NCBI GenBank assembly: GCA_016930475.1
Contig: JAFGGR010000051.1
Coordinates: 1 to 5,131, forward strand
Direction of reading: 5' to 3'
Length of the DNA stretch: 5,131 nucleotides
Source: Clostridiales bacterium
GTDB lineage: Bacteria > Bacillota > Clostridia > Saccharofermentanales > Saccharofermentanaceae
In this document: piece after piece, positions 1 to 5,131 of the stretch
How positions within the stretch are numbered: the stretch's first letter is position 1
Layout: the number at the start of each line of letters is the position of its first letter
Made by a program: the position numbers and the translations under genes
Notes under the pieces: model-generated
What the model was told of the DNA's origin: nothing
What the model saw: the letters and a program-made list of their open reading frames with translations, nothing else
Database searches by the model: none

Positions 1-51
1 AATACAAAAGTACACTTATGATAGCAGAAAATACCGGACGAGAACAGTATT

Positions 52-60
52 TGGTATAAT
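52..60 (+). promoter_or_regulatory. Extended -10 promoter element upstream of the sortase gene
   Basis: The bases TGGTATAAT form a perfect TATAAT -10 hexamer (55-60) with the TGn extension (52-54) typical of extended -10 sigma-A promoters. No good -35 is seen at the usual distance (about 32-37 reads TACCGG), which such promoters tolerate. Transcription would begin near 66-68. The -10 overlaps the ATG at 59, so if this promoter is used that ATG cannot be the start codon of the sortase. The call rests on sequence match only. Confidence 0.5.
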
Positions 61-79
61 GACGGAGAAACTCATTGTT

Positions 80-961
80 ATGGAGACACAAGCATTTTCG
101 CCGAAGAACGGCAGATCGGGCAACATGAGAAAATTGAGAAACGATTTTCGAGAGAAATTACCGGACAGCGTGCGTCCGTTGACGAATGACTTGACCGAAG
201 AAGCGTCCGGAACGTCAGTAAAAATCACACGCGGGAAGGTAATCCGGGGCATCATATTGACCGCGGCGGTTTTGTGCGTGCTTGCGGGAGTGCTTCTTCT
301 GGCGCAGCGCCCGGTAATCGAAAAGCAGCGGACCGAGTCCGCTCGGCAAATGGTCGGGAAAATTCAAATGGGGGAACAGACCGTGATCGTCGAGAGGGAC
401 GAATTTGCCGTTGAAGGGGAGGGCTACGAATTTTTCGAGGACGATGTTGCGGATGAAGGGGATCCGGCAGGGCCGCTGGACCCCGAAGATGTTTTGTTTG
501 CACTTCCGGAACAAGTGACATTGACGGCACTGGGAACCATCTCGATCGAATCCATCGATTTGAACCTTCCCCTGTGGGACGATGCCGGAATCATTCCTTT
601 GCGCTATGGCGCGGGAGTATATAAGGATTCCGTAATGCCCGGAGAAGTAGGAAATCTCGTCATTTTGGGGCACCGGATGAAAACATACGGAAGCATCTTC
701 AACCGTCTCGACGAGGTGAAGGTGGATGACGAAGTGGTCATCCTCACGATGGACGGGATCAGTCATACCTACATCGTGGATCAAATCATCGAGGCGCTCC
801 TCCCGAACAAGTTACCGGATTACCTGAAACAGGAAGGCAGTCAGGGAAAACAAATCACACTGGTTACATGCACGCCGACAGGCATCGGATCGCACCGGCT
901 TTTGATCATCGGGCACATTGCCGTTGACACGTCTGTGGGTCCCGCGCCGGCCATAGAGTAG
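80..961 (+). CDS. Membrane-anchored sortase, class D-like
   Basis: Sortases are extracytoplasmic cysteine transpeptidases that cleave a C-terminal sorting signal and join the protein to lipid II/peptidoglycan or to a pilin. Numbered from the ATG at 59 (300 residues), there is a charged cytoplasmic N-terminus, one membrane segment at about 64-82 (type II anchor), an acidic linker at about 110-145, and a C-terminal sortase domain from about 150. The catalytic set is visible: His205 in LGHRMKTYGSIFNRLDE, Cys271 in LVTCTPTG and Arg280 in SHRLLIIGH. There is no C-terminal membrane helix and no clear aromatic DP lid motif, which argues against a pilin-polymerising class C enzyme; the GHR..YG..FNRLDE block resembles clostridial class D sortases. 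Start is uncertain: ATG 59 has no ribosome binding site and overlaps a -10 box, ATG 80 has GGAG at 64-67 (12 bases away), ATG 125 has little upstream. No sortase substrate is encoded nearby. Family is firm, class and start are not. Confidence 0.88.
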   Translation: METQAFSPKNGRSGNMRKLRNDFREKLPDSVRPLTNDLTEEASGTSVKITRGKVIRGIILTAAVLCVLAGVLLLAQRPVIEKQRTESARQMVGKIQMGEQTVIVERDEFAVEGEGYEFFEDDVADEGDPAGPLDPEDVLFALPEQVTLTALGTISIESIDLNLPLWDDAGIIPLRYGAGVYKDSVMPGEVGNLVILGHRMKTYGSIFNRLDEVKVDDEVVILTMDGISHTYIVDQIIEALLPNKLPDYLKQEGSQGKQITLVTCTPTGIGSHRLLIIGHIAVDTSVGPAPAIE

Positions 962-966
962 AATAT

Positions 967-1008
967 CGGACATACGTCGCATGGGGCGACGGATGTCCGG
1001 CCGTCGCC
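967..1008 (+). other. Two mutually exclusive GC-rich hairpins after the sortase gene
   Basis: Hairpin A pairs CGGACAT (967-973) with ATGTCCG (993-999) and, across one A-G mismatch, CGTCGC (975-980) with GCGACG (986-991), leaving loop ATGGG. Hairpin B pairs GGCGACGG (985-992) with CCGTCGCC (1001-1008), a perfect 8-base stem with an 8-base loop. Both need the GGCGACGG segment, so they cannot form together. There is no T-run after either, so this is not a standard intrinsic terminator. It may protect or end the sortase mRNA, or be a switch-like leader of carA if transcription continues. The pairing is seen in the sequence; any role is inference. Confidence 0.5.
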
Positions 1009-1033
1009 GCCCGGAGATCCCTCCGGACGGGCG
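1008..1033 (+). other. Third GC-rich inverted repeat in the carA upstream gap
   Basis: CCGGAG (1011-1016) pairs with CTCCGG (1021-1026) around the tetraloop ATCC. A competing stem pairs CGCCCG (1008-1013) with CGGGCG (1028-1033). No T-run follows directly. It adds to the structured character of the 160-base gap between the sortase and carA genes. I do not see a convincing match to the PyrR-binding loop known from pyrimidine leaders in Bacillus, nor a T-box or riboswitch that I can name. Confidence 0.4.
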
Positions 1034-1085
1034 AAGAGCGTTTCAAGTTGATTTTCGGTACAGACAGATCGACAAAACGATGATA

Positions 1086-1107
1086 ATATACTTTGCAAAA
1101 AGTATAT
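1086..1107 (+). promoter_or_regulatory. Perfect AT-rich inverted repeat with GCAA loop just before the carA ribosome binding site
   Basis: ATATACTTT (1086-1094) and AAAGTATAT (1099-1107) are exact reverse complements separated by GCAA, giving a 9-base stem closed by a GNRA-type tetraloop. It ends 2 bases before the GGAG of the carA ribosome binding site. It could be a DNA operator (a -10-like TATACT lies within it at 1087-1092, and GATAAT at 1082-1087 overlaps it) or an RNA hairpin in the 5' leader that influences translation or mRNA stability. No matching -35 was found at standard spacing (TTGATT at 1048 is too far), so I do not call a full promoter here. Confidence 0.55.
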
Positions 1108-1109
1108 GT

Positions 1110-1118
1110 GGAGAAGGA
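1110..1118 (+). promoter_or_regulatory. Ribosome binding site of carA, deciding the start
   Basis: GGAGAAGGA lies directly upstream of ATG 1122; GGAG (1110-1113) is 8 bases from it. In-frame ATGs at 981 and 1080 lack such a site, and the product from 1122 begins as CarA proteins do (MKKACLVLDDGSIYPG). This settles the start at 1122. Confidence 0.85.
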
Positions 1119-1121
1119 CGG

Positions 1122-2321
1122 ATGAAAAAAGCCTGCTTGGTCTTGGACGATGGAAGCATATATCCCGGGATCCGCTTCGGGGCGGAGCGCGAGACGGTTT
1201 GCGAAGTCGTCTTTTCTACCGGATTGACCGGATATGTCGAACTTTTGACCGATGCCTCCTTTTGTGGGCAGGCGGTGACGATGGCTCATCCCGTCGTCGG
1301 TAACTACGGCGTTTTTGAGGACGTTTCGGAGTCGGACCGGCTGTGGGTCGGCGCGCTGATCGTTCGCGATCTGACGCATATCGAGAATGACGAGCGCGGG
1401 GCCGAGGATCTGGATGAGTATCTGCGACGCAACGATGTTCCCGGGATCCGGGGGATCGATACCCGGGCGCTTACGCTCAAACTTCGCGAGGAGGGCACCC
1501 GCGTCGGCTGTATCACGGACGGGACACCGGAGTCCTTGAACGTACCGGAGATTTTCGAAAAGATCCGCGCTTACAGCGCCCGGAATCTCGTCGAACAGGT
1601 CAGCCCGAAGGAGCGTCGGTCCTATCCGGCGTGGAAGTGCGGATGGAATGAGAAGGATATGTCCGAACGGCGAAGCGCCGGGGAGAATTCGAGACTCCTT
1701 GCTTCCTCCGAGTCCGATCCCGGCCGGCCGGCTCTCTTCCGGGTGGCGTTTCTGGACTTCGGCGCGAAGCATAATATCATATGGAATCTGACCCGTCGCG
1801 GATGCGACGTGACCGTGTACCCCTGGGATACAAAGGCCGAGGATATTCTCGCGGATGAGCCCGACGGGATATTCCTGTCGAACGGGCCGGGCGACCCCGT
1901 AAACATCGGTCCGGAGATCCCGGAGATCCGAAAGCTCGTGGATTCGGGCGTTCCCGTCATGGGCGTGTGTCTCGGACACCAGTTGATCGCCTTGGCGTTA
2001 GGCGGGAAAACAAGAAAGCTCAAGTACGGGCACCGGGGGATCAACCATCCCGTCAAGGAACTGGAGAGCGGACGGGTCACCATGACATCACAGAATCACG
2101 GATATGTCGTCGTTGAAGATTCCCTGCCGGAAGCACTTTGCGAGATCAGTCATATCAACGTCAATGACGGGACCGTCGAGGGTCTTCGAATGAAGAACAA
2201 GCCGGTATTTACCGTTCAATATCATCCGGAGGGCGCTCCCGGACCGCAGGATAATAATTATTTGTTCGATCGCTTTACGGATCGAATGGCCGCAGATCAG
2301 GCCGCGAGGAAAACACTATGA
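1122..2321 (+). CDS. carA: Carbamoyl-phosphate synthase small (glutamine-hydrolysing) subunit
   Basis: CarA hydrolyses glutamine and passes ammonia to CarB, which makes carbamoyl phosphate for pyrimidine and arginine synthesis in the cytoplasm. The 399-residue product has the CarA-specific N-terminal domain (about 1-165, with VVFSTGLTGYVELLTD and GIDTRALTLKLRE) and a class I glutamine amidotransferase domain (about 206-390). Visible in the latter are FLSNGPGDP (251-259), the nucleophile Cys283 in GVCLGHQL, and His368 and Glu370 in QYHPEGAPGPQD, so the triad is complete. It is slightly longer than usual (about 360-380 residues) because the linker at about 170-205 is long, polar and low in conservation. 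The start at 1122 has a good ribosome binding site. The stop overlaps the murT start (ATGA), and carB is not next to it, so carA appears to be read with murT-gatD; carB must be elsewhere if the enzyme is functional. No PyrR attenuator is recognisable upstream. Confidence 0.95.
   Translation: MKKACLVLDDGSIYPGIRFGAERETVCEVVFSTGLTGYVELLTDASFCGQAVTMAHPVVGNYGVFEDVSESDRLWVGALIVRDLTHIENDERGAEDLDEYLRRNDVPGIRGIDTRALTLKLREEGTRVGCITDGTPESLNVPEIFEKIRAYSARNLVEQVSPKERRSYPAWKCGWNEKDMSERRSAGENSRLLASSESDPGRPALFRVAFLDFGAKHNIIWNLTRRGCDVTVYPWDTKAEDILADEPDGIFLSNGPGDPVNIGPEIPEIRKLVDSGVPVMGVCLGHQLIALALGGKTRKLKYGHRGINHPVKELESGRVTMTSQNHGYVVVEDSLPEALCEISHINVNDGTVEGLRMKNKPVFTVQYHPEGAPGPQDNNYLFDRFTDRMAADQAARKTL
2306..2321 (+). 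promoter_or_regulatory. murT ribosome binding site and ATGA stop-start overlap with carA
   Basis: GAGGA (2306-2310) inside the last codons of carA lies 7 bases before ATG 2318. The carA stop TGA (2319-2321) overlaps that ATG as ATGA. This is the classic arrangement for translational coupling, and shows that carA and murT share an mRNA. Confidence 0.85.
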
Positions 2322-3760
2322 AATCGATGAGAACCGGAACGGCACTGGCCGCGGCCGGTGCGATTCGATTTGTCTTGAGGTTTCTCGGAAAAGGCGCGAC
2401 GACGTTACCGGGCAAGATCGCTCTTCGCATCAGCCCGTCCTTTCTGGAGGAAGTGAGCCGCGGTCAAAATGTCATCATGGTGACCGGGACCAACGGGAAA
2501 ACGACGACGACACATATGATCACCGAGATCTTAAGGAAAGCCGGTTATTCCGTCGGTACGAATGTATCGGGCGCGAACCTCGCGTCCGGGCTCGCGACGA
2601 CGTTTGCCGAGCATACGGAAAAGGCGCGCCGCGCGACGAAAAAGGGGATCCCGATCGCCTACGTGCTGGAGACCGACGAGGCGGCCTTCGCGGTCACCGC
2701 CGGTAAAATCAATCCGCACGTGTGCGTGGTGACCAACCTCTTTCGTGACCAGCTCGATCGCTTCGGCGAGCTTCTTTACACGAGAAGTTGTATCGAAAAA
2801 GGCCTGGACGCGACGGGTGCGAAGATCCTCCTGAATGCGGACGATTCGATGATATCCGCTCTGCGAATCGGTCGGGAGGAGCGGACGGAATTTTTCGGGC
2901 TCGACGAGGGCCACATGTCGCGTAACAATGTTACAAATGCTGAAGAGCAAGGAGTATTGTCCGCTTCGTCCGATGCCGAGTACTGCCTGAAATGCAAGAA
3001 AAAATTCGAGTATTCGGCGCGCAGTTTCGGTCATTTCGGCGTCTATTTTTGCCCTTCGTGCGGGGACAAGCGGCAGGAACCGAATTACTCGGCATACCTG
3101 AGCGGGCGCACGGATCCGTCGACGTCCGGGTCGCCGATGTTCTTAACGCACGGGGACGAGACGGTCGAAACGACGCTGTCGATCCCCGGGACGCATAATG
3201 TCTATAATTCCGCGGCGGCGGTCGGTGCGTGCCGGATATTCGGCAGGGAAGTAGGAGACGGGAATTTGTCGCTTTCGTTTTGCGCGGAGGCGTTATCTTC
3301 GGTTCGCCCGGCATTCGGCCGGACGGAGAAGATTTCCGTCGGAAACAAGAGCTTTTGCATCCTGCTTGTAAAGAATCCGGTCGGGCTCGACCGGGCACTG
3401 ACGCATGTGTCGGAGGCCGTGGATACAGGCGGGCTCTATCTTCTTCTCAACAGCAATATCGCGGACGGAACGGACGTGTCTTGGATATGGGATGTCGATT
3501 TTGAAAGCCGCAAATATCCGGAAAAGACCTACGTATCCGGAGAGCGATTCGCTGAAATGCTCCTGCGCCTCGTCTATTCCAGGGCGGCGCCGAAGAATAT
3601 CCGTCACGAGGAAATGAAGAGAAGCGAGGCGCTTTTCGAGGAGGCGCTTGCCGCGTGTCCGGAAGGGAAATGTCTCTATGTGCTGCCGAATTACACGGCG
3701 ATGCTGTCGCTCCGGAAATATTTGGTCAGGCGATTTCATCTCAAGAATTACTGGAAGTAG
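2318..3760 (+). CDS. murT: Lipid II isoglutaminyl synthase, Mur ligase-like subunit MurT
   Basis: MurT with GatD amidates the alpha-carboxyl of the stem-peptide D-glutamate in lipid II, giving D-isoglutamine at the inner membrane face; MurT binds ATP and the lipid substrate. The 480-residue product has a Mur ligase centre with P-loop GTNGKTTTT (57-65), ETDEA (118-122) and VVTNLFRDQLDRFGE (137-151), the last very typical of MurT. A four-cysteine zinc ribbon, CLKC (223-226) and CPSC (245-248), interrupts the central domain as in known MurT proteins. The IPGTHNVYNSAAA block (289-301) precedes the C-terminal DUF1727 region (about 340-475). There, the family's DNxAD-like motif reads SNIAD (379-383) followed by GTDVSWIWDVDFE, so the first Asp is Ser. 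It is a little longer than the roughly 440-residue staphylococcal and pneumococcal proteins. gatD follows after 10 bases, which confirms the assignment. MurC/D/E/F or folylpolyglutamate synthase are excluded by the zinc ribbon and DUF1727. Confidence 0.95.
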   Translation: MKSMRTGTALAAAGAIRFVLRFLGKGATTLPGKIALRISPSFLEEVSRGQNVIMVTGTNGKTTTTHMITEILRKAGYSVGTNVSGANLASGLATTFAEHTEKARRATKKGIPIAYVLETDEAAFAVTAGKINPHVCVVTNLFRDQLDRFGELLYTRSCIEKGLDATGAKILLNADDSMISALRIGREERTEFFGLDEGHMSRNNVTNAEEQGVLSASSDAEYCLKCKKKFEYSARSFGHFGVYFCPSCGDKRQEPNYSAYLSGRTDPSTSGSPMFLTHGDETVETTLSIPGTHNVYNSAAAVGACRIFGREVGDGNLSLSFCAEALSSVRPAFGRTEKISVGNKSFCILLVKNPVGLDRALTHVSEAVDTGGLYLLLNSNIADGTDVSWIWDVDFESRKYPEKTYVSGERFAEMLLRLVYSRAAPKNIRHEEMKRSEALFEEALAACPEGKCLYVLPNYTAMLSLRKYLVRRFHLKNYWK

Positions 3761-3770
3761 GGAGGACCGA

Positions 3771-4547
3771 ATGAAGACCGATCTTCATATTTGTCACCTT
3801 TATTCGGATCTCCTGAATCTGTATGGAGATCGCGGGAACATCCTGGCCTTGATCTATCGGGCCGGGTTGCGCGGGATCGATGTCCGGGTCACGTCGCTGA
3901 CGATCGGCGAGGAATTTGACGGGGATCATTACGACATCGTCTTTTTCGGGGGTGGCCAGGACGCCGAACAGAATATCATTCGAAGAGATCTGGTCCGAAA
4001 CAAGGGGGACGCCGTTAAAGCCGCGATTGAGAAGGGAAAAATATTCCTGTGCGTTTGCGGCGGCTATCAGATGATGGGCAAGTACTATGAGGAGTTCGAC
4101 GGAAATCGCATCGAATGTCTCGCGGCGCTCGACGTCTACACGGTCGCGCAGAAGAAACGCCTGATCGGAAACACGGTCTACCGGAGTGATCTGTCGGAAA
4201 AAAGCGCGGCACAAGGGTGTTTTGAGCCGGGCAAGCTCTATGGATTTGAGAACCACAGCGGAAGAACGTTTTTGGGAGATGGCGTGAAGCCTCTTGCAAA
4301 AGTGTTGACCGGTGCGGGCAACAACGGGGAGGACGGCACGGAGGGCGCTGTGTATCGTGGCGTTTATTGCACCTACTCCCATGGTAGCCTTCTTCCCAAG
4401 AACCCCGCGATGACGGATGTTTTACTCGAAAAGGCTATGAAACAGAGATTCGGAGACGATTATCAACTGGCACCCGTTTCGTGTGAAATTGAGAATATTG
4501 CAAGACGGCAGAGGGAAACTTGCAAAAAGGGGTTGACAAACCCGTAA
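3771..4547 (+). CDS. gatD: Lipid II isoglutaminyl synthase, glutamine amidotransferase subunit GatD
   Basis: GatD is the glutaminase partner of MurT; it releases ammonia from glutamine, which MurT uses to amidate activated D-glutamate of lipid II. The 258-residue product is a CobB/CobQ-like class I amidotransferase of usual size (about 240-260). It opens with LHICHLYSDLLNLYGDRGNI (5-24), typical of GatD. The nucleophile is Cys96 in VCGGYQMMG, and the catalytic His is His204 in TYSHGSLLPKNP; GFENHSGRT (158-166) and AGNNGEDGTEGAVY (182-195) are family blocks. As in the family there is no third triad residue in the subunit itself; in the staphylococcal and pneumococcal complexes an Asp of MurT supplies it. 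The start at 3771 follows GGGAGGA (3760-3766), 10 bases after the murT stop; an in-frame ATG at 3648 inside murT is rejected. The last codons (Leu-Thr) double as the -35 box of a downstream promoter. Confidence 0.95.
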   Translation: MKTDLHICHLYSDLLNLYGDRGNILALIYRAGLRGIDVRVTSLTIGEEFDGDHYDIVFFGGGQDAEQNIIRRDLVRNKGDAVKAAIEKGKIFLCVCGGYQMMGKYYEEFDGNRIECLAALDVYTVAQKKRLIGNTVYRSDLSEKSAAQGCFEPGKLYGFENHSGRTFLGDGVKPLAKVLTGAGNNGEDGTEGAVYRGVYCTYSHGSLLPKNPAMTDVLLEKAMKQRFGDDYQLAPVSCEIENIARRQRETCKKGLTNP

Positions 4548-4562
4548 TTTCCGTCGTACAAT
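4533..4562 (+). promoter_or_regulatory. Sigma-A type promoter ahead of glnA
   Basis: A perfect -35 TTGACA (4533-4538) is followed after 18 bases by TACAAT (4557-4562), one base from the -10 consensus. Transcription would start near 4569. The -35 lies within the last codons of gatD and the gatD stop (4545-4547) lies in the spacer. This is the best promoter in the window and the only good one before glnA; the region after the terminator (4611-4652) has a TTGAAA at 4622 but no -10 at proper distance. I see no GlnR/TnrA-type site (TGTNAN7TNACA). Confidence 0.75.
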
Positions 4563-4574
4563 GACACCGACCGA

Positions 4575-4610
4575 AAAGGAGACGGGACGCCCGTCTCTTT
4601 TGCTTTTTTT
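4575..4610 (+). terminator. Strong intrinsic terminator between gatD and glnA (possible glnA attenuator)
   Basis: GAGACGGG (4579-4586) pairs perfectly with CCCGTCTC (4590-4597) around an ACG loop. The stem extends outward through a G-T wobble and three A-T pairs (4575-4578 with 4598-4601), making 12 pairs, and is followed by GC and seven T (4604-4610). It plainly can end the carA-murT-gatD transcript. It also lies only about 6 bases after the predicted start of the glnA promoter transcript, so RNA begun there would stop after about 40 bases unless the terminator is bypassed. Two later ACGGG copies (4612-4616, 4639-4643) could compete for the CCCGT of the 3' arm, but such pairing is shorter. 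Confidence 0.88.
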
Positions 4611-4640
4611 AACGGGATTCATTGAAACAGTAGGGAATAC

Positions 4641-4646
4641 GGGAGG
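4641..4646 (+). promoter_or_regulatory. Ribosome binding site of glnA
   Basis: GGGAGG is 6 bases before ATG 4653, a strong Shine-Dalgarno match that fixes the glnA start. Its first bases are part of an ACGGG copy (4639-4643) complementary to the 3' arm of the upstream terminator stem. Confidence 0.85.
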
Positions 4647-4652
4647 TTCAAA

Positions 4653-5131
4653 ATGTCAAAGTACACGAAGGAAGACATTATCAAAATCGTAAATGAAGAG
4701 GACATCCATTTTATCCGACTTCAGTTCACGGATATTTTCGGGATCCTCAAGAACGTGGCGATCACACCGAGTCAGCTCGAAAAAGCCTTGAGCAACGACT
4801 GCATGTTCGACGGATCGTCCATCGATGGATTTGCGCGCATCCAAGAGTCCGATATGTATCTCTACCCGGACCTCGATACCTTTGTCATTTTTCCGTGGCG
4901 CCCGCAGATCGGTAAGGTCGCGCGGCTCATTTGTGACGTATACACACCGGACGGAAAGCCTTATGCCGGAGATCCGAGATATGCTCTTAAGAGAGTACTG
5001 GAACGCGCGGCCAAACTGGGCTACACCTTCAATGTCGGACCGGAGCTGGAATTCTTTATTTTTCACTTCGACGAGCAGGGCAAGCCGACGACGTTCGCCC
5101 ATGACCAGGGCGGGTACTTTGACTTAGAACC
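4653..5131 (+). CDS. glnA: Glutamine synthetase type I, N-terminal part (cut by window end)
   Basis: Glutamine synthetase makes glutamine from glutamate, ammonia and ATP, and is the main entry of ammonia into metabolism. The 159 complete codons seen here (of about 440 in the family) cover the N-terminal beta-grasp domain and the start of the catalytic domain. Family blocks include IRLQFTDIFGILKNV (21-35), MFDGSSIDGFARIQESDMYL (51-70), GDPRYALKR (106-114) and GPELEFF (129-135); Glu131 and Glu133 match metal-binding glutamates of the active site. Arg62 in the ARIQESD segment is the position linked to glutamine feedback inhibition in Bacillus GSI-alpha, so this is probably a GSI-alpha enzyme without adenylylation control. 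The reading frame is open to the last base. The strong promoter followed by a terminator upstream suggests control by termination or antitermination. It is separated from gatD by 105 bases and may be an independent unit. Confidence 0.96.
   Translation, partial: MSKYTKEDIIKIVNEEDIHFIRLQFTDIFGILKNVAITPSQLEKALSNDCMFDGSSIDGFARIQESDMYLYPDLDTFVIFPWRPQIGKVARLICDVYTPDGKPYAGDPRYALKRVLERAAKLGYTFNVGPELEFFIFHFDEQGKPTTFAHDQGGYFDLE

Noticed and set aside
80..961. Class C (pilin-polymerising) sortase
   Set aside because: The TCTPTG...HRLL signature is close to class C, but there is no C-terminal membrane helix, no aromatic DP lid and no pilin gene nearby.
1008..1050. PyrR-type pyrimidine attenuator before carA
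   Set aside because: No convincing PyrR-binding loop and no terminator T-run in the gap.
1048..1092. Complete promoter for carA from TTGATT with GATAAT or TATACT
   Set aside because: Spacing is 28 or more bases; TCGACA at 1069 is too close to these -10 candidates. No hexamer pair has proper spacing.
981..1121. N-terminal extension of carA from ATG 981 or ATG 1080
   Set aside because: No ribosome binding site, Arg-rich translation through hairpin DNA, and the known CarA start matches ATG 1122 with a strong site.
906..1979. Long minus-strand open frame (357 codons) opposite carA and the upstream gap
   Set aside because: It is a shadow of a well supported gene on the other strand; it has no recognisable motif and crosses the intergenic hairpins.
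3648..3770. Earlier in-frame ATG for gatD inside murT
   Set aside because: No conserved residues before 3771, and GGGAGGA sits just ahead of ATG 3771.
4530..4543. GGGTT-GACA-AACCC small hairpin as an ANTAR target
   Set aside because: The stem is short, the loop lacks the A1/G4 hexaloop pattern, it overlaps the -35 box and lies upstream of the predicted RNA start.
4520..4570. GlnR/TnrA operator in the glnA promoter
   Set aside because: TGTNAN7TNACA is not present; the TGACA segments have no matching half site at the right distance.
1..5131. CRISPR, transposase, phage or toxin-antitoxin content
   Set aside because: No direct repeat array, no terminal inverted repeats and no such protein in any frame; the five genes are ordinary chromosomal families with similar base composition.

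Overview
The window looks like chromosomal core and cell-wall DNA of a fairly GC-rich Firmicute, probably in the Clostridia. The grounds are a MurT/GatD lipid II amidation pair (found in Gram-positive bacteria), a GSI-alpha type glutamine synthetase close to that of Bacillus, a class D-like sortase, GGAGG-type ribosome binding sites and short intergenic gaps. Genus cannot be read from the sequence. All five genes lie on the + strand. No tRNA, rRNA, CRISPR array, insertion sequence or phage gene is visible.

Layout: positions 1-79 carry an extended -10 promoter for a membrane-anchored sortase (about 80-961). A 160-base gap (962-1121) has no gene but is rich in hairpins: a pair of mutually exclusive GC-rich stems, a third small stem, and a perfect AT-rich inverted repeat with a GCAA loop just before the carA ribosome binding site. 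Then come three tightly packed genes: carA (1122-2321, glutaminase subunit of carbamoyl-phosphate synthase), murT (2318-3760, overlapping carA by ATGA) and gatD (3771-4547). The last 105 bases before glnA hold a consensus-like promoter whose -35 lies in the gatD reading frame, followed at once by a strong intrinsic terminator and then the glnA start. glnA (4653 onward) is cut by the window end.

How the genes fit together: GlnA makes glutamine. CarA and GatD are both class I glutamine amidotransferase subunits that release ammonia from it, CarA for carbamoyl phosphate (pyrimidines and arginine) and GatD, with MurT, for amidation of the stem-peptide D-glutamate of lipid II. Sortases use lipid II (or peptidoglycan) as the acceptor for surface proteins, so the sortase may share a substrate with MurT/GatD. 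The genes are all recognisable families. The less ordinary points are the carA-murT-gatD coupling without carB, the promoter-terminator arrangement ahead of glnA, the structured carA leader, and a Ser in place of the first Asp of the DNxAD-like motif of MurT.
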